From positions 2,108,001-2,172,000 of the forward strand of contig JAFEKX020000001.1 in assembly GCA_016893485.2 (NCBI GenBank): a stretch of DNA of 64,000 nucleotides, read 5' to 3'. Each line of letters opens with the position of its first letter. Position 1 is the stretch's first letter. The notes below the pieces were generated by a model that ran no database searches, had not been told where the DNA came from, and worked only from the letters and a program-made list of their open reading frames with translations. A program made the translations under genes and the position numbers. This document shows positions 55,530 through 64,000 of the stretch, one piece after another. The DNA is from Streptomyces sp. P3. GTDB lineage: Bacteria; Actinomycetota; Actinomycetes; Streptomycetales; Streptomycetaceae.

Positions 55530-56912
55530 GTGACCACCACGCTCGCAGGCGGACGTGCCGCCCGCCGCCAGACGATGCGCCGCATCCGCCCGCGCCGCTC
55601 CCCAGCGACCCTGCTGCTGCTCGCCGTCTGGGCGGGCGCGGTCGGGGTGCTGTGGCTGTGGTGGCACAACACGCCGTCCATCGCCGACCAGAACGGCAAG
55701 ATCCTCAACGCGGGCCGCATCACAGGCCTGTTGGCGGGTTATCTGATGGCACTCGTCGTGCTGCAGATGGCCCGGGTGCCCGCCCTGGAGCGCCGGGTCG
55801 GCTCCGACCGGGTCGCCCGCTGGCACGCGATGAGCGGCCGCTACACGCTCTGCCTGGTCCTCGCGCACGTCTTCCTCATCATGTGGGGCTACGCCCTCCA
55901 GGCGGGCAAGACGCTGAGCGACATCGTCCAGCAGACCATCGACTCGGTGAACCAGCTGCCCGACATGGGCAAGGCCGCCATCGGCACCGGCCTGTTCCTG
56001 CTCATCGGCCTCTCGTCGATCGGCGGCATCCGCCGCAGGCTGCCGTACGACATGTGGTACCACGTGCACCTGCTGACGTACGCGGCGGTGTTCTTCACCT
56101 TCTGGCACCAGATCACCACCGGCAACGACTTCGCGCTGACGCCGATCGCCAAGACCGTCTGGTACGGGCTCTACGGCACCGTCACCGCGCTGGTGGTCTG
56201 GTACCGGATCCTCACGCCGATCCGCCTCAACCTGCGGCACCGGATGCGCGTCGAGGCGGTCATCGAGGAGACGCCCGGCATCGTGTCGGTGCTGATCAGC
56301 GGGCGCAAGCTGCACCGGATCGGCGCGGAGGCGGGGCAGTTCTTCCGCTGGCGGTTCCTGGCACCGGGCATGCGGTTCAGCTCGCACCCCTACTCGCTGT
56401 CGGCGGCGCCCCGCCCGAACATGCTGCGGATCACGGTCAAGGCGATCGGCGACCACAGCGCCCGGCTGCGCGAACTGCGGCCCGGCACCAAGGTGTGGGC
56501 CGAGGGCCCGTACGGCGCGCTGACCTCGCAGCGGCGCACCCGCGGCAAGGTGCTGCTCGTCGCGGGCGGCGTCGGCATCACGCCGATGCGGGCACTGTTC
56601 GAGACGCTGCCCGGCGCGGCCGGAGACATCACGCTGCTCTACCGCGCCAACACCACCCAGGACCTGGCGCTCTGGGACGAGCTGGCGAAGATCGCCGACG
56701 AGCGCGGCGCCCGGCTGATGTACGCGGTGAACAGCCCCGACGGGGAGCGCCCCGACATCTCGGCGGAGTCCCTGCGGCGGAAGATCACCGACATCGACGA
56801 CCACGACGTCTTCATGTGCGGGCCGCCCGGCTTCGCGCAGTCGGTCTACGAAGCACTGCGCGGCGCGGGGTCCCCCGCCCGCCGCATCCATCACGAGTCG
56901 TTCGAGATGTGA
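55530..56912 (+). CDS. Ferric-reductase-like transmembrane flavocytochrome, copy 2
   Basis: 460 aa, intact. A clear paralogue of copy 1: same heme-ligand blocks (RWHAMSGRYTLCLVLAHVFL, MWYHVHLLTYAAVFFTFWHQ), FAD motif HPYSLSAAPRP and NAD loop VAGGVGITPMRALFETLPG, ending HHESFEM. Start GTG 55530 with GGAGG. The loop between the second and third TM is longer than in copy 1 (GKTLSDIVQQTIDSVNQLPD), which may alter partner choice. It pairs with the two-domain FMN-binding protein 19 nt downstream. Confidence 0.9.
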   Translation: MTTTLAGGRAARRQTMRRIRPRRSPATLLLLAVWAGAVGVLWLWWHNTPSIADQNGKILNAGRITGLLAGYLMALVVLQMARVPALERRVGSDRVARWHAMSGRYTLCLVLAHVFLIMWGYALQAGKTLSDIVQQTIDSVNQLPDMGKAAIGTGLFLLIGLSSIGGIRRRLPYDMWYHVHLLTYAAVFFTFWHQITTGNDFALTPIAKTVWYGLYGTVTALVVWYRILTPIRLNLRHRMRVEAVIEETPGIVSVLISGRKLHRIGAEAGQFFRWRFLAPGMRFSSHPYSLSAAPRPNMLRITVKAIGDHSARLRELRPGTKVWAEGPYGALTSQRRTRGKVLLVAGGVGITPMRALFETLPGAAGDITLLYRANTTQDLALWDELAKIADERGARLMYAVNSPDGERPDISAESLRRKITDIDDHDVFMCGPPGFAQSVYEALRGAGSPARRIHHESFEM

Positions 56913-56931
56913 GCGACGGGAGTCAGGAGCG

Positions 56932-57716
56932 ATGAAGAAGAGCCACCCCATCCGGCGTGTTTTGCTCGCGAGCGCCGCCACCGTGTCCGGGATCGTGCTG
57001 CTGCTCTCCTGAAGCCGGCGTCGGATCCAGCGGCGTCCGCGCAGGGTGCGGCGGCCCAGGAGACCGCCGCCGCCCAGGAGTCGCCCCAGGGCGGTGCCGC
57101 GGCGGCCGGGACCTCGACGGTCACGGGCGCCGTCGCCCAGACCCAGTACGGCGTCGTCCAGGTACGCCTGACGGTCGCGGGCGGCAAGATCACCAAGGCC
57201 GAGGCCGTCCAGGCGCCGAAGGGCGGGACCAGCGACCAGAAGACCGCGCTGTCCGTGCCCAAACTCAACCAGGAGGTCGTCGCCGCCCAGAGCGCGGACA
57301 TCACGTCCGTGTCCGGGGCGACCTACACGAGCGGCGGCTACAAGCAGTCCCTGCAGTCCGCGATCGACAAGATGAAGGCGGCCGGCGCCAACAAGCCCGC
57401 CCCGTCGAAGAGTTCGGCCGCCGGAGCCGGTCAGGCCGCCCAGGCCAAGACCGTCACCGGTGATGTCGCGACGACCGAGTACGGGCCGGTCCAGGTCCGG
57501 ATCACCGTCGCGAACGGCAAGATCACCAAGGCCGAGGCGGTCCAGGCGCCGAAGGGCGGGACCAGCGACCAGAAGACCGCGCTGGCGATCCCCAAGCTCA
57601 ACCAGGAGGCCGTGGCCGCCGGGAGCGCGACCATCGACTCGGTGTCGGGCGCGTCGTACACGAGCGGCGGCTACAAGCAGTCCCTGCAGTCGGCGCTGGA
57701 CAAGGCCGGTGGCTGA
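56932..57716 (+). CDS. Membrane-anchored FMN-binding protein with two FMN_bind domains
   Basis: About 262 aa. Anchor RRVLLASAATVSGIVLLLS, then an Ala/Gln-rich linker. Two tandem FMN_bind domains follow: motif 1 SGATYTSGGYKQSLQSAIDK, motif 2 SGASYTSGGYKQSLQSALDK. Both share ITKAEAVQAPKGGTSDQKTA, and the DNA of the repeats is nearly identical, so this is a recent internal duplication. One indel near 57012 (LLLS | LKPASD). It would carry two covalent FMN groups. ATG 56932 follows AGGAG. Overlaps apbE by 8 nt. Confidence 0.9.
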
Positions 57717-58509
57717 CACGGTGACCGATCCCGCGGAGGCTCCCGCCGCACTGCGGCACGCCGAGGAGGTCATGGGGACGGTGTTCTCCTTCGACATCCG
57801 CGGCGGGGAGCCCGACGCCGTGCGCACCGCGCTGGAGCAGGCGATCGCCCAACTCCACCGCGTGAACGAGGTGTTCAGCACCTACCGCGACGACAGCCAG
57901 GTCTCCCGGCTGGCCCGTGGCGAGCTGACCCTCGCCGAGTGCGACGCCCAGGTCGCCGAGGTGCTGGAGCTGGGCGCCGAGGCGGAGCGGGTCAGCGCCG
58001 GCTGGTTCAGCACGACGTACGAGGGCCGGCTCGACCCGACCGGCATCGTGAAGGGCTGGGCCGCCGAGCGCGCGGCCGGGCTGTTCACGGCGGCCGGGGT
58101 GAGCGGGGTCAGCGTCAACGGCGGCGGTGACGTCCAGATGTTCGGTACGCCGGGACCGCACCGGCCCTGGCGGGTCGGCGTCTCCGATCCGCTGCGCCCG
58201 GGCGGTCTCGCGGCCGTGATCTCGGCGGCGGGCGCCGACGAGCTGGCCGTGGCCACCTCCGGCACGGCGGAGCGCGGGGCGCACATCGTGGACCCGTCCA
58301 CCGGCAAGTCAGCGGTGACCGACCTGGTCGCCGTCACCGTCGTGGCACCCCGTCTGACCTGGGCCGACTGTTGGGCCACGGCCGCGTTCGCGATGGGCTC
58401 GCGCGAGGGCCTTGCCTGGCTGGAGTCGCTGCCGGACGTCGAGGCGCTGCTCATCACGGCGGGCGACGAGGTGCGCTGCACGGGCGGACTGGCGGCCCGC
58501 CTGGGGTAG
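57709..58509 (+). CDS. apbE: ApbE-type FAD:protein FMN transferase
   Basis: 266 aa, intact. Motifs: VMGTVFSFDIRG, DPTGIVKGWAAERAAGLFTA, SVNGGGDVQMFG and TSGTAERGAHIVDPSTGKSA, with the terminal TWADCWATAAFAMG. It links FMN to Thr/Ser of the FMN_bind proteins encoded just upstream. No signal peptide is evident in the N-terminus VADTVTDPAEAPAALRHAEE, although flavinylation targets are usually extracytoplasmic. It may act on the inside before export or be moved by another route. GTG 57709 overlaps the preceding stop; GTG 57721 is an alternative. Confidence 0.92.
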   Translation: MADTVTDPAEAPAALRHAEEVMGTVFSFDIRGGEPDAVRTALEQAIAQLHRVNEVFSTYRDDSQVSRLARGELTLAECDAQVAEVLELGAEAERVSAGWFSTTYEGRLDPTGIVKGWAAERAAGLFTAAGVSGVSVNGGGDVQMFGTPGPHRPWRVGVSDPLRPGGLAAVISAAGADELAVATSGTAERGAHIVDPSTGKSAVTDLVAVTVVAPRLTWADCWATAAFAMGSREGLAWLESLPDVEALLITAGDEVRCTGGLAARLG

Positions 58510-58520
58510 GGATCCCCATG

Positions 58521-58564
58521 CGAGTCGGGGGCGCACCGGACAACTCCGGTGCGCCCCCGACTCG
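58521..58564. terminator. Bidirectional terminator apbE / argR
   Basis: A 20-bp perfect stem beginning CGAGTCGGGGGCGCACCGGA with a 4-nt CAAC loop between two convergent operons. The strongest hairpin in the window. Confidence 0.92.
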
Positions 58565-58581
58565 TTGCCCCTACGGGTACG

Positions 58582-59120
58582 TCAGTGGTCGTTCTGCGCC
58601 AGCCGCAGCAGATGGTCCGCGAGGGCCTGTCCGCCGAGCGGGTCCCGGCTGATCAGCAGGAGCGTGTCGTCACCGGCGATGGTGCCGAGGATGTCCTGCA
58701 GTTCGGCCTGGTCGATCGCCGAGGCGAGGAACTGGGCGGCGCCGGGCGGGGTGCGCAGGACCACGAGGTTGGCGGAGGCCTCCGCGGAGATCAGCAGCTC
58801 GGAGGAGAGCCGCCGCATCCGCTCCTCCTTCGCGGACTCCCCAGCGGCGCGCGCGGGGTGCGGAAGCCGCCCTCGCTCGGTACCGCGTAGATGAGGTCGC
58901 CGTCGTTGTTGCGGATCTTCACCGCGTTCAGCTCGTCCAGGTCCCGGGAGAGCGTCGCCTGGGTGACGCTCAGTCCGTCGTCGGCCAACAGCTTCGCCAA
59001 CTGGCTCTGGGAGCGCACCGGTTGCCGGTTGAGGATGTCCACGATCCGGCGGTGGCGGGCGGTGCGGGTCTGCGGCACCGCCGGTCCCGCTGTGTGCTCG
59101 TGCTCCTGCGCCTGACTCAT
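58582..59120 (-). CDS. argR: Arginine repressor ArgR
   Basis: About 179 aa. The winged HTH reads [20 protein letters not shown] and [20 protein letters not shown]. The C-terminal arginine-binding hexamer domain has [20 protein letters not shown] and [20 protein letters not shown]. One indel near 58840 in a G run (RAPLG | [11 protein letters not shown]). It represses arg genes when arginine is bound; ARG boxes lie before argH and argC. ATG 59120 follows GGAGAA. It is the last gene of the argCJBDR operon. Confidence 0.94.
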
Positions 59121-59139
59121 CGTCGACTCATTCTCCGGA

Positions 59140-60325
59140 TCATCCGTCCCCTTGGCCACGTCCAGGACACCGGGCAGCGCCCGGAGGAACGCGTCCGCCT
59201 CGTCGTCGCCGAGGTTCAGCGGTGGCATCAGCCGTACGACGTCGGGGGCGGGCGCGTTGACCAGGAAGCCGGCGTCCTGAGCCGCCTGTTGCGCCTGGGG
59301 CGCGAGCGGCTCGGTGAGCACGATACCCAGGAGGAGGCCCGCACCCCGGACATAATCGATCAACGGGTGGCCCAGCGACTCGATCCCGTCCCGCAACTTC
59401 TCGCTCTGCCGCTTGACGTTCTCCAGCAACCCCTCGTTCGCGATGGTGTCGAGGACGGCGAGTCCGGCGGCGCACGCGACCGGGTTGCCGCCGAAGGTCG
59501 TGCCGTGGTGGCCCGGCTGGAGCAGGTCGGCGGCGCGTCCGAAGGCGACGGTGGCGCCGAGCGGCAGCCCGCCGCCGAGCCCCTTCGCGAGGGTCACGAC
59601 ATCGGGCAGCACACCTTCGTGGGCCTGGTACTCGAACCAGTGCCCGGTACGGCCGACCCCGTCTGCACCTCGTCGAGCACGAGCAGCGCGCCGTGCGCGG
59701 CGGTGATCGCGCGGGCCGCCTTGAGGTAGCCGGCGGGCGGTACGACGACGCCGTTCTCGCCCTGGATCGGCTCGATGATGACGAGCGCGGTCTCGTCGGT
59801 GACGGCAGCGGCCAGCGCCTGCGCGTCGCCGTAGGGCACGTGCGTGACATCGCCGGGCAGCGGCAGGAACGGCTCCTGCTTGCCGGGCTGGCCGGTGAGG
59901 GCGAGGGAGCCCATCGTCCGTCCGTGGAAGGCGCCTTGGGTGGCGACCATGTGCTGACGGCCCGTCAACCGGCCGATCTTGAAGGCGCCTTCGTTGGCCT
60001 CGGCGCCCGAGTTGCAGAAGAACACCTTGCCGTCCCGGCCGAACCGCTCAAGGAGCCGTTCGGCGAGGGTGACGGGCGGCTCGGCGATGAACAGGTTGGA
60101 GACATGGCCGAGTTGGGCGATCTGCGTGCTGACGGCCTCGACGATCGCCGGGTGCGCGTGTCCGAGGGCATTGACCGCGATCCCGCCGACGAAGTCGGTG
60201 TACTGGTTGCCGTCGGCGTCCCACAGCTTGGCGCCCGCGCCGCGGACGAGGGGGAGCTTGGGGGTGCCGTAGTTGTTCATGAGCGACCCCTGCCAGCGCT
60301 GGGTCAGCTCCTCATTGGCGGTCAT
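59140..60325 (-). CDS. argD: Acetylornithine aminotransferase
   Basis: About 395 aa. Fold-I PLP enzyme: [50 protein letters not shown] and the PLP-lysine [20 protein letters not shown]. It converts N-acetylglutamate semialdehyde to N-acetylornithine. One indel lies near 59655 (EVQTG | [11 protein letters not shown]). As assembled there is no stop before argR in the catalytic frame; one extra G near 59148 would give the end VLDVAKGDG at TGA 59142-59140. ATG 60325 overlaps the argB stop (ATGA). Confidence 0.93.
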
Positions 60326-61281
60326 ACGGCATCCCCCTGCTTCTTGCCGGCCTTCTTGGCGGACTTCTTCTTGGCGGGCTTCGCGTCGGGCAGTTCGTCC
60401 GGCACGACCATCGTGCCGATGCCCTCGTCGGTGAAGATCTCCAGCAGGATCGAGTGCTGGACCCGGCCGTCGATGACGCGGGCGGTGTTCACGCCGTTGC
60501 GCACGGCGTGCAGACAGCCCTCCATCTTCGGCACCATCCCGGAGCTCAACTCCGGGAGCAGCTTCTCCAGTTGGGTGGCGGTGAGGCGGCTGATCACCTC
60601 GTCGCTGTTGGGCCAGTCCTCGTAGAGACCCTCGACGTCCGTGAGGACCATGAGAGTCTCGGCCCCCAGCGCTGCAGCGAGAGCCGCAGCAGCCGTGTCA
60701 GCATTGACGTTGTAGACATGTCCGTCGTCCTCGCTCCTCGCGATCGACGAGACGACCGGGATGCGGCCGTCGGCGAGCAGAGCCTCGATCGCGCCCGTGT
60801 CGATCGCGGTGATCTCACCCACCCGCCCGATGTCGACCAACTCCCCGTCGATCTCCGGCAGATGCTTGGTGGCGGTGATGGTGTGCGCGTCCTCGCCGGT
60901 CAACCCGACGGCGAGCGGCCCGTGGTGGTTGAGCAGCCCGACCAGCTCGCGCTGCACCTGCCCCGCGAGGACCATCCGTACGACGTCCATGGCGTCCTCG
61001 GTGGTGACGCGCAGCCCGGCCTTGAACTCGCTGACGATGCCGTGCCGGTCGAGGGCGGCGCTGATCTGCGGGCCGCCGCCGTGCACGACGACGGGCTTGA
61101 GCCCGGCATGGTGCAGGAACACGACGTCCTGCGCGAACGCGGCCTTCAGGTCCTCGTCGACCATGGCGTTGCCGCCGAACTTGATGACGACGGTCCTGCC
61201 GTTGTGCCGGGTCAGCCAGGGCAGCGCCTCGATGAGGATCTGCGCCTTGGGCAGCGCGGTGTGCTTGCGGGTAGTGCTCAT
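60322..61281 (-). CDS. argB: Acetylglutamate kinase
   Basis: 319 aa, intact. Amino-acid-kinase motifs: [40 protein letters not shown] and [20 protein letters not shown]. It phosphorylates N-acetylglutamate and is the usual point of arginine feedback. A Lys/Ala-rich tail ([20 protein letters not shown]) extends beyond the usual bacterial C-terminus. Coupled by ATGA overlaps to argJ upstream and argD downstream. Confidence 0.95.
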   Translation of the reverse strand: MSTTRKHTALPKAQILIEALPWLTRHNGRTVVIKFGGNAMVDEDLKAAFAQDVVFLHHAGLKPVVVHGGGPQISAALDRHGIVSEFKAGLRVTTEDAMDVVRMVLAGQVQRELVGLLNHHGPLAVGLTGEDAHTITATKHLPEIDGELVDIGRVGEITAIDTGAIEALLADGRIPVVSSIARSEDDGHVYNVNADTAAAALAAALGAETLMVLTDVEGLYEDWPNSDEVISRLTATQLEKLLPELSSGMVPKMEGCLHAVRNGVNTARVIDGRVQHSILLEIFTDEGIGTMVVPDELPDAKPAKKKSAKKAGKKQGDAV

Positions 61282-62427
61282 GACGAGTACGCGCTGTTCT
61301 CGTGGACGTAGTCCGCGGTGAGGTCGTTGGTCCAGATGGTGGCCGTCTCGGTGCCCGCGGCCAGGTCGGCGACGATGTGCACCTCGCGGTAGCGCATGTC
61401 GACCTTGTCGCGGTCCTCGCCGACGCCCCCGTTCTTGCAGACCCACACGCCGTTGATGGCGACGTTGAGCCGGTCCGGCTCGAAGGCGGCCCTGGTGGTG
61501 CCGATCGCGGACAACACCCGTCCCCAGTTGGGGTCTTCGCCGTGGATGGCGCACTTGAGGAGGTTGTTGCGCGCGATGGAACGACCGACTTCCACGGCCT
61601 CGTCCTCGCTCGCGGCGTTGACGACCTCGACCTTGATGTCCTTGCTGGCGCCCTCGGCGTCCCGGATGAGCTGCTGCCCCAGGTCGTCACAGACGGCACG
61701 CACGGCCTCGGCGAACTCGTCCTGGTCCGGGGTGACGTGGGAGGCGCCGGAGGCGAGCAGCAGCACGGTGTCGTTGGTGGACATGCAGCCGTCGGAGTCG
61801 ACGCGGTCGAAGGTGGTGCGGGTGGCGGCCCGAAGTGCCGTGTCCAGTACGGCACTTTCGACGTCCGCGTCGGTGGTGAGCACGACGAGCATGGTGGCGA
61901 GACCGGGGGCGAGCATGCCCGCGCCCTTGGCCATCCCGCCGACGGTCCAGCCGTCCTTGGTGGTCACGACGGCCGTCTTGTGGACGGAGTCGGTGGTCTT
62001 GATGGCGATGGCGGCCTCTCGCCGCCGTGTGGGGAGAGTTGACCGGCGGCGGCCTCGACTCCCGGCAGCAGCTTGTCCATCGGGAGCAGCAGCCCGATGA
62101 GCCCGGTGGAGGCGACGGCGACCTCGGCGGCGTTCAGGCCCAGCGTGTCGGCGACCTTCTCGGCGGTGGCGTGCGTGTCCTGGAAGCCCTTCGGACCCGT
62201 ACAGGCGTTGGCGCCACCGGAGTTGAGGACGACGGCGGAGACCTTGCCGCCCTTCAGCACCTGCTCGGACCAGAGCACCGGCGCGGCTTTGACACGGTTG
62301 GAGGTGAAGACGCCCGCGGCGGCGAGGCGGGGCCCGGTGTTGACCACGAGGGCCAGGTCCGGATTGCCGTTCTCCTTGATCCCGGCGGCGATGCCCGCGG
62401 CCGTGAATCCCTGTGCTGCCGTCACAC

Positions 62428-62431
<4 letters not shown>
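61278..62431 (-). CDS. argJ: Bifunctional ornithine acetyltransferase/N-acetylglutamate synthase
   Basis: About 384 aa. The self-cleavage region [20 protein letters not shown] has the conserved nucleophile Thr before ML. Other blocks are [20 protein letters not shown] and [20 protein letters not shown]. It recycles the acetyl group from acetylornithine to glutamate. GTG 62431 overlaps the argC stop (GTGA). One indel near 62018 (SPHGGE | AAIAIKTTD). It ends with an ATGA overlap into argB. Confidence 0.94.
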
Positions 62432-63506
<1,075 letters not shown>

Positions 63507-63639
63507 ATCCGAGTGAGTGGGTATGCACACGGACTGCGCCGAGCCGGGGCAGCCGCCGACCACCCGCCACTCCGGCCCGTAGGCGGACGCACCGGTTCGC
63601 CACCACCGCGCCTGGGCCCGACGCCCTACTGTCATCGGC

Positions 63640-64000
63640 ATGACAGAGCCCGCGGCAGCGACACGTACACCCGAGCACTCCCCCGGTACGGCACGTCTGA
63701 TCGCTCTGTCCGACGGGATATACGCCATCGCGATGACGCTGCTCGTCATCAATGTCGCGGTCCCCGCGGATCTGAGCGACGCCGCGTTCCACAAGGCCCT
63801 GAGCGGCACGCTGCCCAGTCTCGGCGCGTTCGCGCTCAGTTTCACGCTGATCGCCGGGTTCTGGCGTGACCATCGGCGCATCCTCACGGCGGTGCCCGTC
63901 GAGACGGGTGTGGTCACCCGGCTGACCCTGCTCGGTCTCGGCCTGGTCGCACTGCTGCCCTTCCCCACCAGCCTCCTGGCCGAGTACGCCTCGAAGCCCG
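63640..64000 (+). CDS. TMEM175/DUF1211-type channel protein, N-terminal part
   Basis: Start ATG 63640; the 3' end lies outside the window (120 codons seen). The first TM carries LIALSDGIYAIAMTLLVINV, the (F/L)SDG signature of bacterial TMEM175 K+ channels. Two more TMs follow: TLPSLGAFALSFTLIAGFWR with the conserved FWRDHRR, and VVTRLTLLGLGLVALLPFPT. It probably forms a K+-selective channel. Divergent from the arg operon. Confidence 0.85.
   Translation, partial: MTEPAAATRTPEHSPGTARLIALSDGIYAIAMTLLVINVAVPADLSDAAFHKALSGTLPSLGAFALSFTLIAGFWRDHRRILTAVPVETGVVTRLTLLGLGLVALLPFPTSLLAEYASKP

Overview
The window is high-GC actinobacterial chromosome, almost certainly Streptomyces. The signs are extreme GC at third codon positions, GTG and TTG starts, ATGA/GTGA stop-start overlaps, a sporulation ssgB gene, and a gene order (thrS ... 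ssgB ... cysG/cobT ... metNIQ ... glpQ ... argH ... argRDBJC) that I recall from the Streptomyces core chromosome. It is a housekeeping segment with a few accessory islands. I see no prophage, IS element or CRISPR array.

Layout. 1-5.2 kb: end of a K+ channel, thrS, a PD-(D/E)XK-like DUF4365 protein with a translationally coupled partner, and a divergent DEDDh exonuclease. 5.2-15.3 kb: two tRNA-Val(CAC) genes flank an SRPBCC protein, a large multi-TM protein and an operon of sugar ABC importer, YesL-like protein and exo-rhamnogalacturonan lyase (pectin RG-I use). 15.3-22 kb: small membrane proteins, ssgB, a CGNR regulator, a DsbA-like protein, a GNAT protein and the pabB-pabC pair. 22-22.6 kb: a five-tRNA cluster (Gly, Cys, Val x3). 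22.6-28 kb: phosphotransferase, zinc-ribbon protein, a Ser/Thr kinase, NUDIX and an RNA methyltransferase. 28-35 kb: cobalamin/siroheme genes, including a very large BluB-CobT fusion with a disordered N-terminus. 35-40 kb: methionine importer metN-metI-metQ with a second metQ copy and a Cys/Met-rich leader peptide. 40-47.7 kb: small membrane proteins, a sigma factor, glpQ, an acyltransferase, an MFS pump with its TetR regulator and palindromic operator, and an aldo/keto reductase. 47.7-51.2 kb: argH with an ARG box, an internally duplicated secreted protein and an L,D-transpeptidase-like protein. 51.2-58.5 kb: a two-component system divergent from an extracytoplasmic flavinylation module (two heme/flavin reductase + FMN-binding protein pairs and an ApbE flavin transferase). 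58.5-63.5 kb: argC-J-B-D-R. 63.6 kb to the end: start of a TMEM175-like channel.

Assembly quality. At least half of the otherwise intact, universally conserved genes (thrS, argC, argD, argH, argJ, argR, cobT, pabB and others) carry one or more single-base indels, usually in G/C homopolymer runs. I read these as sequencing or consensus errors, not gene decay. CDS coordinates below span the reconstructed gene from the true start to the true stop, and approximate indel positions are given in each entry.

All functional calls are from reading the translations; no database search was run.
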